Part shown: positions 9,931 to 20,595 of the stretch, in pieces
How positions within the stretch are numbered: the first letter of the stretch is position 1
Layout: every line of letters begins with the position of its first letter
Notes under the pieces: generated by a model
What the model saw: the letters and a program-made list of their open reading frames with translations, nothing else
The model's database searches: none
Told to the model about the DNA's origin: nothing
Program-made: the position numbers and the translations under genes
NCBI GenBank assembly: GCA_033964015.1
Contig: CM066912.1
Location: forward strand, 14,853,399 to 14,917,398
Origin: Scolanthus callimorphus
Lineage: Eukaryota > Cnidaria > Anthozoa > Actiniaria > Edwardsiidae
Length of the DNA: 64,000 nt
Direction: 5' to 3'

Positions 9931-10821
9931 GACGTTCATGTTGGAGCGGGGACGGGAGGGCCCAGCTGGGGCTTTACGCACAGTCGAATTCTGTGCACGA
10001 AGCCAAAGTTCCCCATTAATTCTATGCCATGGTGAAGCAGAGGCCTGTTTCTGACGCATAAAGCGGAAATTTTCATCGTAAAAGATCCAATTATGGCCTC
10101 TGCTTGCCAGCTCGTGTATGATCTCACTATACTTCATCAGGGCAGGAGCCTCTAATGGGGTTTTTGTGGTGTAGATACCCGCAAAAATGCGGAAACATCG
10201 GGACCATTGCTCTATATTATTTACTTTCCTGGTCTTACGGACCGGTTCAATGAGTAATGCTGGATCGGGTACACCGTCAGCACCACTGAAGGTAACTTGG
10301 TAGGGATCAGTGTGTATGGGAGGTGCCAATAGTGACCCGAAGTCAACAAACTCATTGCCCCAGATTTTTGCTTTCATTTTGTCAGATACTGCCATGTCCA
10401 GGGGCATAGCCGGGGAGACAAAAATATCCTCTGGGATAGCGGGAGTGGCAGTATTGACAACAGTGGGTATTGTCTCACCTAACATAACCTCCTGTACATT
10501 TGACACTGCTGCCTGAACTATTTGGTTAGTTACCGGTACCTCCATTACGTCGCCCAGTGGTGCTGGTGTGGCAGGTGATTGTGTCATTGTGGGCTGTGTT
10601 GAAGCCAAACGGGACGAAACCGCATCCACCACTCGGTTGACCAGCTGATCAAATAACTCGGTGGACATCCCTGGAAGGTCTGCTGGCTGCGCAGTGGGTG
10701 CTGTGACTGGAGTGGGTGCCAAGGCGCTGGCAGGTTGGCGACGCATGCGCTTAGGTGCAGGGGCGGAGGGAGGCGCCGCCCTCTGTTTGTGAGCAATCCG
10801 TGCAGAGCGCTTCGGTGGCAT
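9731..10821 (-). CDS. Ngaro Gag-like protein with zinc fingers, frameshifted
   Basis: It starts at an ATG in good context (CACCATGCC) with a basic N-terminus (MPPKRSARIAHKQR) and a Pro/Ala-rich linker. A conserved core follows (KIWGNEFVDFGSLLAPP, then IEQWSRCFRIFAGIYTTK). After a one-base shift at the G6 run near 9925, the alternative frame reads CFKFHKGQECSGCNYKHSC, FRCSGAHRALHC. That is a Cys/His zinc-knuckle cluster of the type found in DIRS/Ngaro Gag proteins, and this frame stops at 9731. The protein would bind and package element RNA. The overlap with Pol resembles a normal Gag/Pol frame change. Confidence 0.75.
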
Positions 10822-10987
10822 GGTGCAGTAAGGAACTGTAAATAAACAAAGGAACCGGCAGAGCCCAAGAAAAACACTCCGCTTGAGAAGTGTGCAGCCA
10901 GAATGAGCTCAGGTACTCGAATATCAACGATTAGCGAATACCAACAGTATTGCATGCACAAACATGATTCAGCCAATAGACACTGTG

Positions 10988-11330
10988 AATGCACATGGAT
11001 ACCGCACAGGCCCTTGACCGCCTGGCTTTATATGTTAGATTGGATACCTCACAGGCCTTTGACCGCCTGTCTGTACAGGTCACATTGAAAGCCACCCAGG
11101 CCCTTGACCGCCTGGCTGTAAAGGTGACATTAAAAACCGCCAAGGCCCTTGACCGCCTGGCTGTAAAAGTGACACTGAAAAACCGCCAATGCCCTTAACC
11201 GCCTGGCTGTAAAGGTGACATTGAAAACCGCCAAGGCCCTTGACCGCCTTGCGGTACCAGTAAGGTGGGAGACCGCACAGGCCCTTGACCGCCTGGGCAT
11301 ACTAAAACCAGAAGAAACACTGTATTGGCT
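10988..11330. repeat. Minisatellite in Ngaro leader
   Basis: About six imperfect 45-50 bp units are built on GCCCTTGACCGCCTGGCTG and TGACATTGAAAACCGCCAAG. They lie between the SGNH frame and the Gag start. Confidence 0.8.
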
Positions 11331-12152
11331 GGTGAACTTTCAGGTTCGAAAGAGCGGGCTAGAAACCGCCTGAAGGACTATAGAGCAGGCTAGAAAGCGC
11401 CTGATGGACTATGCTGGATATTAACTGCCATACCCTGATGACACAATCGCTATCAGCGGGCAGAAAAACTTAGGGTCCAGCAACAAAAAACGGCAACAAA
11501 AACCCTCAGTTATGGCAGTGCACACGATGAGGAGAAATAAACAATGCCATCCCCGTAGTTGTGAACAGCTACAACACAGAAAAATCAGGTAACCTCAGGG
11601 TTTGTTTACGGTGGACTGCCTAGGCACTGCCCGGGCCTGCCCGAAAAGGATCGACAGAAAATTGTTTGAAAGTGAAAGTTATCTAAATAGGCAGAGACAG
11701 TAAGTAGCACACTATAAGTGGATTAATAAGGCACCCCTGAAATGAATCACACCCCTTAGTTATTATATGATTTGAAAATAGCAGACTAATAGGGAATGTA
11801 GAGATTGTAATTTCATTTGAGTGGTGTTTCTTATGTTTATCTATTTCTTTATTTCTTTATGATTTTGTTGTATCGATTTATTTCATTCAAGGGATTCATT
11901 GGTTATCAATGTTTATCATTTTCGTTTAATGTGTTGTATTGGAATATTACTCTAAACTAAATGTAGGTCATAGGTTAACAAATTACACATAAATGCACAT
12001 CATACGAGATTAACTAAAATTGACAGAATTGCACATCATGGTTTAACAAAATACACTTAAATGCACATCATTGATTAACAAAAATTTGCATAAATGTTCA
12101 ACATGGTTTAATAAAAATGCCTCGCAGCACATAATGATGTAGTGACAAAAAT
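11331..12152. other. Ngaro non-coding interior, AT-rich
   Basis: There is no coding frame. Between about 11950 and 12120 a phrase of the type ACAAAATACACTTAAATGCACATCA recurs loosely four times. The role is unknown. Confidence 0.4.
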
Positions 12153-12735
12153 TCAGAGCATGTGGGTGGCCCGTAAGATGGCTCCCCGGTAGCTTCGAAA
12201 CAAGAAATACTGCCCTAAGCTGTTCAAGTGAACCCCATCCCAAGTGTATAAGGCTTTAGCCGGGTGGTTAAAATGACGATGGGCCCAACAGATCACTCGA
12301 GGATATTGTCCCAGTACAGCCTCAAGGTATTGCCGAAGGACGGCCGCGCGGGCAGCGAAGTTTACAGCGCCACGGTAAGCCAATCCCCTCGGGATAACAT
12401 GGCAAACTACAATGAGCTGCACTGGGAATCGTTCCAACAGAAGGGTTACTAAATCATCAACCGCAGATCCAACAACCTCGGGCGCCGATGGGCGAGATCA
12501 TTGGTGCCGATTTCTATGATAAGCACATCGGGGGACAGGTCGCGAACAATGTGGAGATCATTAGCACGTAAAGATGCCACGGTTCGTCCCCGACGCCCGA
12601 AAGCGTGATACAAGCAGTGCCCTTCAAATTAAAATCGGGCGAAGTGCGCGAATCGAAACCCCTCTGAAGGTCCCGTTTGAGACGTTTAACAAACGAATGG
12701 CCTAAGATCAAGACTTTGGGAGTTGTTGAGGCCAT
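12153..12735 (-). pseudogene. SGNH-hydrolase-like ORF of Ngaro element, frameshifted
   Basis: From an ATG at 12735 the minus strand encodes PKVLILGHSFVKRLKRDL, which is SGNH block I with the nucleophilic Ser. In a second frame follows LIIEIGTNDLAHRR (block III with Asn). In a third comes TWDGVHLNSLGQ (block V with the catalytic Asp and His). All four family blocks are thus present, in order, over about 194 codons, with two one-base shifts near 12610 and 12484. SGNH or esterase-like genes have been reported in some Ngaro and some CR1 retrotransposons (from memory). The substrate is unknown. It lies upstream of Gag, separated by about 1.3 kb of non-coding DNA and a minisatellite. Confidence 0.75.
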
Positions 12736-12969
12736 TACAAAAGAATAGAAAGCACAAAGATGGGCAAAGGAGACCAAATGAAGCGAGCAGATAACAATTA
12801 AGACAACCGCTAACAATACTAAGCGAATCGAGCCGTGAATCGTGAGATAAGACAAGAAGAACTGGAAAACCACTATGAGGGACAACAGTTGTAACGCCAG
12901 AAACTCTGGGGCAGAAAAACAGGGCTCGTAAAGACCCCAAAATAGGTTTAAACTAGGATTCTTACCTCT

Positions 12970-13204
12970 TCGAAGGAAAAAACAGCGTGTTCGCTTCAAG
13001 GTCTCGACGAATGGTTGATTGCATAATTCGCCCCTAGAGGGGGGTTAATGGAAATCCTCTCCTCGAGATCCGGCGGGCCGCCACGTGACCGTAATTGTTA
13101 CATAATCAATCTCTTGAGTATAATGGCTACGTATTAACAACTAATAGATCGTGACAGGCGGAAGTGAAAATATAAAAATCACATTCGCTGTGCAAATATT
13201 CCAT
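12970..13204 (-). repeat. Ngaro split repeat A1 (5' end)
   Basis: This is a 235-bp copy of A2 and forms the 5' terminus of the minus-strand element. It presumably contains the promoter and transcription start, but no motif is assignable with confidence. Confidence 0.88.
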
Positions 13205-13247
13205 CTCTTGGGCTTCTGGACCGACGGATCTCTGAGGTATCTACCAT
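13205..13247 (-). CDS. Putative CACTA-like gene exon 1, upstream part
   Basis: An ATG at 13247 (GGTCGTATGG context) opens MVDTSEIRRSRSPR and runs straight into the Ngaro 5' end. The last base of this part plus the first two bases at 6036-6035 make one codon, and the frame then continues to the donor at 5923. It may be the original translation start of the minus-strand gene, disrupted by insertion. Confidence 0.4.
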
Positions 13248-14370
13248 ACGACCCCCTTGTTTTTTTTCGTAACGGTGTTAAATCACTAGAATCTGCCATT
13301 TTTGTCCTTTACCCAGTGTATTATTTGTGCATAGTTCGAGAGTCGTTTTATAAATAGCTGATGATACCTGATACTAGAGTGAAACGTTCCTAATACCTGA
13401 TTGGCTGTCATGATGTATGGCGGGAAAAAACAACAAAGGTTGATTGTTTTATAGGAACTCGACCAGTCCCGCTCGTTCTCAGCTCCGCGACATCGCCGAA
13501 AGGACCTCTCGGAGTTCCTCTCTCGACCTCTCTCGACCACTCGTGACCTCGTTCAAACGATCACCCGTTTTAAACTCGTTGTTTGCCACTTTTGATACCC
13601 ACTTTATCCGAAATAATACTAAATATGGGTCGAAAAACAAGGCGCCTCCTCGATACACCGATGAAGACGGTAAGTAAGGCTATAAAATTAAGATTACTGT
13701 CAGATACTGAACAACGCACGTTGGCGGACGATTGCGCGTTTTCCGACACAAACTGCTCTCAGCTCCCAGCTTTCGATATACGGTAGAGAATCAATTTAAG
13801 TTTTGCCATGTAATACTGTTAATCGTTCGAAGCTACGCACTTCTCATCGAAGATTAATTCATGCGTTTTTTAATGCAGCGAGAATGCAACATTGTATGCT
13901 GTTGTTAGAGTTTCAGCACAACGTTTCTTTGATTTTCATGGTTTACACCAAACGGGCCACTGCAAACCTGCAGCGCTTATCGAGGGCGGCGCTTATTAAC
14001 TTATTGCTGGAAAAGGCGCTTTTTTTAGGGCGGCGCTTATTCAAACAAATATGTTAAAGTAAGGGTTCTCCCCCGCTATATCATTAAAGAATCAGAGCAC
14101 AATATGGTTGACTTTATCTGCAAATAGAGCACTTGTGATGTTAGAGGGACACTCGACACACTCACCTGCAGTTGTGATTGTGTCTCTGTTGTGCAGAAAA
14201 AAAACTCAGAAAGTAGATGCTCTCATGGTACTTACTTAATTAGTTGTTGGTGAGGTACACAAGAATGTTGGCTCATGATTTTGAAAAAAAAGTTTTGAGG
14301 CAAATAATTTATTTTCTGCTCTAATGCATTTGTTATAGCAGGGGCAAACCATTACTTTATTGGTGTAACA
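13248..14370. other. Upstream region between the two retrotransposons
   Basis: This region would hold the promoter of the minus-strand CACTA-like gene. On the plus strand a small ATG frame (MGRKTRRLLDTPMKT, 13625-13669) is followed at once by GTAAGTA and could be a divergent first exon, but no partner exon was found. No repeat structure stands out. Confidence 0.3.
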
Positions 14371-14484
14371 TTTAACAATTAGACCTCAAGGCCGAATGTG
14401 CTATGATGACCATGAGACCATGAGGCCGAAGCCGAATGGTCTATTGATATCATAGCACATGAGGACGAGAGCTCTAAATTGTTT
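14371..14484. mobile_element. Palindromic MITE-like hairpin
   Basis: AACAATTAGACC...GCTATGAT pairs with ATCATAGCACATGAGG...AAATTGTT over most of its 114 bp. It has no coding content. Confidence 0.6.
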
Positions 14485-14607
14485 TAGTATAAACCAACTA
14501 GTTGGTCGGTTTTGGCAATGAATTCCATTATTTTATGTTGAAAAAATCAAGTTTTCTTGCAAAGAAAGGTGGTGGTTTTGCCAGGCACGGTCTATCACTA
14601 ATAGACC

Positions 14608-14835
14608 TTTATCTCAGCACTTCTCTCAGCGAGATATATGGAAAAGCGGAAGGTGCGAGCTCTGCTATGCGCCGTGCTACGTTTTGCTGGAGGGAGGAAG
14701 ACCAAAACACGTACTCGCACGGTTGGGATTTTTCGGCCACTAGATGTGACGTTTATTTTCAACTCGTAAATTATATAAATTGGATTACAGTACTAACTGA
14801 ATCACTTCAGCAAAAGGTGGGGAAGAAAAAACCGC
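14608..14835 (-). repeat. Split repeat B2 of second YR element
   Basis: This is a direct copy of 15207-15432, starting TTTATCTCAGCACTTCTC. The copies differ at a few short indels in runs and one small complex change (TATATAAATT/TAGTAAATT). Confidence 0.85.
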
Positions 14836-14960
14836 AACCACATTATCTAGACTATACAAATATATACTATACTCAACCTCGCGGACTCGCTTCGAAACAA
14901 TGTTGACAAGATAAGGTCAATGCAATCAATGCAAGTGGGCTGGAGTTGGGGAGGCGGTGG

Positions 14961-15206
14961 GAAAAAACCTTAACTGAAGAAGTTTTGGTGAAGGCTGTCG
15001 TTGGTTCTTCCAAAGAATAAGCTTAACTGAAATGCTAGTCAGCCGATACATACAGGAATGGAACCACGTGAGTGCTCTGCTTGATTGGCTAAAACAATTG
15101 CTTGGTATTTTCCCACTGACAACCCGCGCGCCAGCTTGTCTACCAACTGAGTATGAAAAGATACGTGCTGAGATAAATGTCATTATCTGTGCCAGATAAT
15201 GTTTGT
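14961..15206 (-). repeat. Split repeat A2 of second YR element
   Basis: This is a direct copy of 19559-19807, starting GAAAAAACCTTAACTGAAG. I count six one- or two-base indels and no substitutions between the copies. It abuts B1 at 15207. Confidence 0.85.
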
Positions 15207-15432
15207 TTTATCTCAGCACTTCTCTCAGCGAGATATATGGAAAAGCGGAAGGTGCGAGCTCTGCTATGCGCCGTGCTACGTTTTGCTGGAGGGAGGAAGA
15301 CCAAAACACGTACTCGCACGGTTGGGATTTTTCGGCCACTAGATGTGACGTTTATTTTTCAACTCGTAAATTAGTAAATTGGATTACAGTACTAACTGAA
15401 TCACTCAGCAAAAGGTGGGGAAGAAAAACCGC
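15207..15432 (-). repeat. Split repeat B1 of second YR element
   Basis: Copy of B2, immediately adjoining A2, as in circle-junction-derived termini. Confidence 0.85.
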
Positions 15433-17330
15433 CACAAGCCACAGATCTGTGGCCACCCCACCCAGGCGCAGAGAGAGAGCTCGACCGAGACACGCAACCT
15501 CCGAGTACAGCCCATGACTGCCCACCCTTCAGTTGCTTTCTTCATTATATGTTGTCGTCAAAATATAGCTGATAACTCGAACGCACTAGGTGTTAGTGAT
15601 TAAGGACTGACGTCAGCAAAGCAGCCCATGACTGCCCTTTGTGATGACAGGCCTGGAAAAGCGATTTGAAAACATTGCCAGCAATGAAGTGTCACAGTCC
15701 AAGAATTGTGAAAAAGTTGAGAGCTGCCTTGCCTAGACGAGAGGATCCGCTTTAGCAAGTCTGACTTGAAAACATTAAAGACACCGATACTATTACTGGA
15801 GTGCCAGGGAGGCCAGGAAAAACCTATAGTAGAAAAAACCCTTTGGGAAAATCAGTCATAGGAAACCTGGGTCGGGACCAAGGCACACCAGATCCCCCGA
15901 CAGGATAAACGGTATTGGGAAATTCGTTTGTAGCTACGACGATATGGTGATTAAATGCGGAAAGGAAATGCAGATCAGTGTTTGTCTTTAAATGTAAATT
16001 AAAGACTGTGACTTTGATGCTACCCGTGAAGACAAATGAAGCTTGAGGCGCACTTCCGGTGCGCGGGAAACGACCCGCGGGAGGTCAGCATTTAATGTTA
16101 TGTCAAGTGATCTTCGCGGCTTTCACCAGGTAAGATAATTGAGATTGAAATCTCCAGTATCGCTGGAAAACATTGAGCTTCCTTTGCATAATGCGGTAGG
16201 GTGTCGACACAACCAAGTTGAAATAGAAATAGAATGTCCTGCCCTTACAAGGGCTATCTGTTGTTCGTAGCCTAACCCGCCCTCGAAATGTTCACAGTTG
16301 CGTTCGTGGCGATAACCGAAGAGGCGCCCGTCTGGACTTGATTAGTAGATAGGTCGTCATAAGATAGGTCAGAGCCGGGTCAGAGCCAGCAGCACTGTAT
16401 ACAAACTGAATAAAGAGCCTGTCTCAGCAGCCATTTGGACCGGGGAAACGACCGCAGACTTGATCTCTCACAGTGGAGGTGATTGCCCGTACTGGGTACA
16501 CTCTGTTCTGCATGTTGTCGGTTCGGATCCTCCCGAGCACTAGCCAGCGGGTTGTGTACTGTAAATCGCAGGAGGTGTGGTGGGGCCATCTACTGGCCTG
16601 TTGGAGTTTACGATGTAACTTGAACAAAATAATGACAGGAAAATTATGAGTAATAAATGCGACATACTATATAATGCCCCAATACTTTATAACAGTATAA
16701 TAGAGTTGCCCATGAAGCAGAAGAATCAACGACTCGCTGGCAACCTTTAGGTGTTCTAGAAGTGACAGTGCCGTGCTAAGTCTTCTAATAAAATGCATTC
16801 TTCAACTCCTAATGAATTTTTCCTAACAACTTCCAGGTTTTATCTATGTATGATTGTTATGATTGTATTTCTGTTAATGGCACTGACATCCGTTCCTGGG
16901 CGGGAAAATACTCGAAAAACGTACACTTTTTTTTTTTATGAAGAACCTTTTTTATAAGGACGTTGAGCCTGAAATTCACCCAAATTTGGAGAACATGCCA
17001 AGAGAATGCCTGATGCTCAGATAGGAGCCAAATAAATTTATTTCCAGTGATGCGTTCAAAACAGTCTAAGATCCAGAACCAATGTGTTATTAATAAGCAA
17101 ACAACAACAACACAAAATTAAATAAATAAAAATTTAAAAACATATCTGATGGAAACACATTGCAGGGGGCAAGGGGCGACAAATGCCCGCGCATAGACAC
17201 ACACACACACACAAAATTGACAGACAGGCCCGCGCTCTAGATATAAAGGCGCAACAAAAAACCCAGCGCAGTTGGCTACGCAAGGAAGCCGGTTGTCGGG
17301 TTGCACGCTATACGGGTTCTGTTGGCAAAT
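15433..17330. other. Interior of second YR element, no gene
   Basis: No conserved protein motif appears on either strand. There is a short CA tract at about 17198-17214. Confidence 0.5.
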
Positions 17331-17334
17331 AGAA

Positions 17335-17482
17335 ATATCGAGCTGGCACCCAGCTCCCGTAATGTACTGGCACCCAGTACTGCAGGCCTGCATATAAAAT
17401 ATCGAGCTGGCACCCAGCTCCAGTAATGTACTGGCACCCAGTACTGCAGGCCTGCATATAAATATTGAGCTGGCACCCAGCT
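17335..17482. repeat. 64-bp tandem repeat
   Basis: About 2.3 copies of a unit contain ATCGAGCTGGCACCCAGCTC and ATGTACTGGCACCCAGTACT. Each unit has two internal palindromes (GAGCTGGCACCCAGCTC, GTACTGGCACCCAGTAC), so the RNA would form serial hairpins. Confidence 0.8.
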
Positions 17483-17712
17483 CTAGGCAAATGGTTCATT
17501 AAGGAGCGCGGACTAATAATGGTGTCTAGAGCGCCAAACGCAAGTACCGCCCCTCGCAGACTGCGATAACGTTTGTGTATACCAACCGCATGTAAATGAA
17601 ATCCGGCTCGATGGTCTAGGAAGTTCACTCTAGTGCTCAAAAAACCCGCGAGACCAAACAAAATAATGAAAAATGCCATTTACGAGCACCAAAATTTACA
17701 TAGAGCAGAGGT

Positions 17713-17849
17713 CATGTAAAATTCCCGTAGGCGACATACAATTTGATTACTGAATGAGTTTCGAAAAACTGTTGAAATTAACATGTAAAATTCCCGTAGG
17801 CGACATACAATTTATTACTGAATGAGTTTCGAAAAGCTGTTGAAATTAA
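17713..17849. repeat. 67-bp direct duplication
   Basis: CATGTAAAATTCCCGTAGGC through GAAA-CTGTTGAAATTA occurs twice in tandem with one base of length difference and one substitution. Confidence 0.8.
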
Positions 17850-18325
17850 ACCTGATCGTTTACCGGGGAATCACGTAATGTCGAATAGCTTCCTACTTAG
17901 GAAATCGATCTAGCCAATGTGTCTGACCGCTGTGAGTTTGAAGAGATTAAGCATATTCTGGCGATGGAAGGCATAGACGTGAAATTCCTCGATAATAGGT
18001 CGAACAGGGCCTAAATTGGGTCAAACGAAATCGGTCGAATTTGTAAACACAAATAAGCAAAGCATTATCACGTCAAAATGTCACCAAACTGTGCACGTCA
18101 GAGATTACAACAGATTGCTTCGTGAATATCAAATTTATATCATTGCAGCGATCTGCATCCGTGCGCCCCATTCATGATACAGACTATTAAACCGCAATCC
18201 CAAATTAGATGCAGCCCTGCATGTAAAATTCAGTACGCTGTATCAGTAGTGAAGTAAGACGATTTTGTATTCGCTTGAGCCCGAGTTTTGCTAACGATTA
18301 GAATAGGCAAGTCGCACTGCCAATA

Positions 18326-18435
18326 TCGAGCAGAGTCGAGCAGAGTCGAGCAGAGTCGAGCAGAGTCGAGCAGAGTCGAGCAGAGTCGAGCAGAGTCGAG
18401 CAGAGTCGAGCAGAGTCGAGCAGAGTCGAGCAGAG
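18326..18435. repeat. 10-bp tandem repeat, about 11 copies
   Basis: TCGAGCAGAG is repeated perfectly about 11 times in the interior of the second YR element. Confidence 0.95.
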
Positions 18436-19558
18436 GCCAAGGGCGGTGTTAACCAGAAGACGCGTGCAATAAATGAATAAAGTGTACACAAGCGTGTTCC
18501 AAAAAGCAAAACACCAGACCCAGCGCAGTTGGCCACTCAAGGAGGCCGGTGGACGGGTTGCACGCTCAACACGGGTTCTGGCTGCAATAAAACTCCCAGG
18601 CCCGCAAGGATACGGCATAAACCGTAAAGTACAGTGCACTAAAACGGCGGGCAATTACACAATCAGGAGTGGGGAACCGGCAAAATCGCGTCCACGGAAC
18701 GAGTGCACATAATCACCGCCCCTCGCATGCTACGTTAGCACTGCACAAACTCCAAATACATAGACACTTTTTGTAGGTTTCAAAATGATCTGTTTATGTA
18801 TCTCGTATATCCTACCGTGCCTTCAGAAGGTGTTTAAAGGAAAAAAGCTTCTTGTTTGTTTTTTGGAATTCAATACCAAACGAGAGAACGGATCGCTCGC
18901 ATTTAACCTTCGAGATCAAATTTTCTCGTATCTACACGTGGCTAAAAACCAAGGACACGGAATTTACAATTCAAATGAAATTGAATGAGGATTATAGAAA
19001 CAGATGAAATCTTATATTCAAAGAAATTATAGAAAGATCAATTGATGCAATCGTCTACTGATTACCCAGTCCCTGATACAACAGAATTTAAGCTCAAATG
19101 CGCTTGATGGCCTTCCAGCACATTTCTTGTATTTGCTAAGCAAATCTGATGAAACTAATATTTATTGAGAACGAAATGAAAAACAAATCTCTCACAAAGC
19201 ACCAAACGAGACAAATGAAGCGGCGAAAAACACAGGGGAGAAAGTACCCGAAACTGGCGGCACAAACAGCCGCCCCGTGAACTCATAGTGCAGAGCGATT
19301 GCTCGAATCAAGTGGCTGTCTCGCTAAGACTGCACGCTTCCTGAAATCGTCGGGACTTGAAGGGGACACAAACCCACAATAGATGAATTAAACGTGCAGA
19401 ATGCAATTCCTGAGAGTAGGGGATTTCTGATTCCCAATAACGAAACGTAAAGGAACTACGAAACATGAACGACGAAACAGCAACAAGTTCATGTGAATAG
19501 CATGCAACCAGAATGTCATGATAAACAGCATCTCAAATAAGAGAGACTATACTCGCCT

Positions 19559-19807
19559 GAAAAAACCTTAACTGAAGAAGTTTTGGTTGAAGGCTGTCGT
19601 TGGTTCTTCAAAGAATAAGCTTAACTGAAATGCTAGTCAGCCGATACATACAGGAATGGAACCACGTGAGTGCTCTGCCTTGATTGGCTAAAACAATTGC
19701 TTGGTATTTTCCCACTGACAACCGCGCGCCAGCTTGTCTACCAACTGACAGTATGAAAAGATACGTGCTGAGATAAATGTCATTATCTGTGCCAGATAAT
19801 GTTGTTT
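19559..19807 (-). repeat. Split repeat A1 of second YR element (5' end)
   Basis: Copy of A2. Outside it the plus-strand flank carries CCATTAGTTGCTTTATACTAAAACAA. Its reverse complement lies just left of B2 at about 14480-14505, so the element appears to have landed inside an older inverted-repeat MITE. Confidence 0.85.
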
Positions 19808-20492
19808 TAGCAGCTCAGCCAATCAGAATGCAGGATTTGTAATAGACCATTAGTTGCTTTATACTAAAACAATATAGTTGATGTTCGCGGGGTAAATATG
19901 TTTTGGGCCCGACTCAGGCTCATTTTAGCCCGAGCGCAGCGAGGGATAAAATGAGCACTGAGAAGGGCCCAAGCATTCAGTACAAAAATGAGAATTGATG
20001 GCGACCATCATAACGCCGATTGACTCGTGCCAAAATGTCTTATACATTTGTTACATGGGGTGGGATGTATATATATGGTTTGGGTTTCGGGTCTTTTCTT
20101 CTTCTGAGTATTTTTATTTTGTAAATGTATAGGTTAATGACACCACAGCTTACTTGTAAACCAGTATTTCTAGATGCTAATTATCGTGTATAAATAAAGT
20201 ATTATTATTATTATTATTATATAATGTCCATTAGAGCCCGGATATATGCCACAATGCTCACCAATGTTGTAATAATAGAGCATAAATTTGGGCCAATCAG
20301 AGCTTGCATGATATTATAGCTATATTATATAGATAACAATGTTAATAACATGTCTACAGATAAGTGCATGCTACCGCAGAAAGTTACACTTGGTAATGGT
20401 TTAAAATTAAATTGTTTAACATTGTTTTAACATATCAATATTTAGTGGCTTTTACGGAAGACAACATTTAAGCCATCGTGAAACGAGATGAA
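19808..20492. other. Flank with short hairpins
   Basis: Contains the right arm of the older MITE, a hairpin around 19905-19970 (GGGCCCGACTCAG... / ...CACTGAGAAGGGCCC) and a TTA microsatellite at about 20203-20219. It is the likely upstream region of the plus-strand Tudor/BEN-type gene. Confidence 0.4.
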
Positions 20493-20595
20493 ATGAAAAT
20501 GGACTTAGAACAACCGCCACTTGTTGGCTGTCAAGTGTGTGCACTGTGGCAAGGTGATGGAAAATGGTACCGTGCCACCATTATAGAAGTTGGAG
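20493..20595 (+). CDS. Tudor/BEN-type gene, first coding exon
   Basis: The ATG at 20493 is the first in a frame preceded by an in-frame stop, and the exon ends at GGAG|GTAGGT in phase 1. It encodes LVGCQVCALWQGDGKWYRATIIEV. This matches the first strands of a Tudor-like domain (V-----ALW--DGKWYRA-I), which reads methylated Lys or Arg in proteins such as SMN, SPF30 and PHF family members. The second half of a Tudor fold (the F-DYGN strand) is not seen in the next exon I could place, so the domain is either incomplete or an exon was missed. Function is inferred only from this motif. Confidence 0.55.

Larger units (their letters stand above)
6037..13204 (-). mobile_element. Ngaro-type tyrosine-recombinase retrotransposon with SGNH hydrolase gene
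   Basis: Read on the minus strand, this 7.2-kb element has repeat A1 (13204-12970), SGNH-hydrolase, Gag, RT-RNase H and tyrosine-recombinase frames, then B1 (6745-6527), A2 (6527-6294) and B2 (6256-6038). The A1-genes-B1A2-B2 order is the split direct repeat layout of PAT/Ngaro retrotransposons. Such elements integrate through a tyrosine recombinase and make no target duplication, and none is seen here. A1 and A2 differ at only a handful of positions and B1 and B2 appear identical, so insertion is recent. Two minisatellites lie inside (7026-7262 and 10988-11330). Every gene is frameshifted at least once, but see the note on indel errors. Confidence 0.88.
14608..19807 (-). mobile_element. Non-autonomous YR-type retrotransposon with split direct repeats
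   Basis: Two pairs of direct repeats are arranged as A1 (19559-19807), interior, B1 (15207-15432), A2 (14961-15206), B2 (14608-14835) when read on the minus strand. This is the same A1-B1A2-B2 topology as the gene-bearing Ngaro element 1.4 kb to the left. The repeat sequences are unrelated to that element. The 4.1-kb interior has no RT, RNase H or recombinase motif and no ORF above about 125 codons. It instead carries several tandem repeats. It would depend on enzymes supplied in trans. Nearly identical repeat pairs imply a young insertion. Class is inferred from topology alone. Confidence 0.72.

Noticed and set aside
6037..13204. LTR retrotransposon interpretation of the long direct repeats
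   Set aside because: The repeats are split as A1...B1A2...B2, there is a tyrosine recombinase instead of a DDE integrase, and there is no target duplication or protease.
13625..13669. Plus-strand mini exon MGRKTRRLLDTPMKT followed by GTAAGTA
   Set aside because: No downstream partner exon or homology, and a short ATG frame with a donor can arise by chance.
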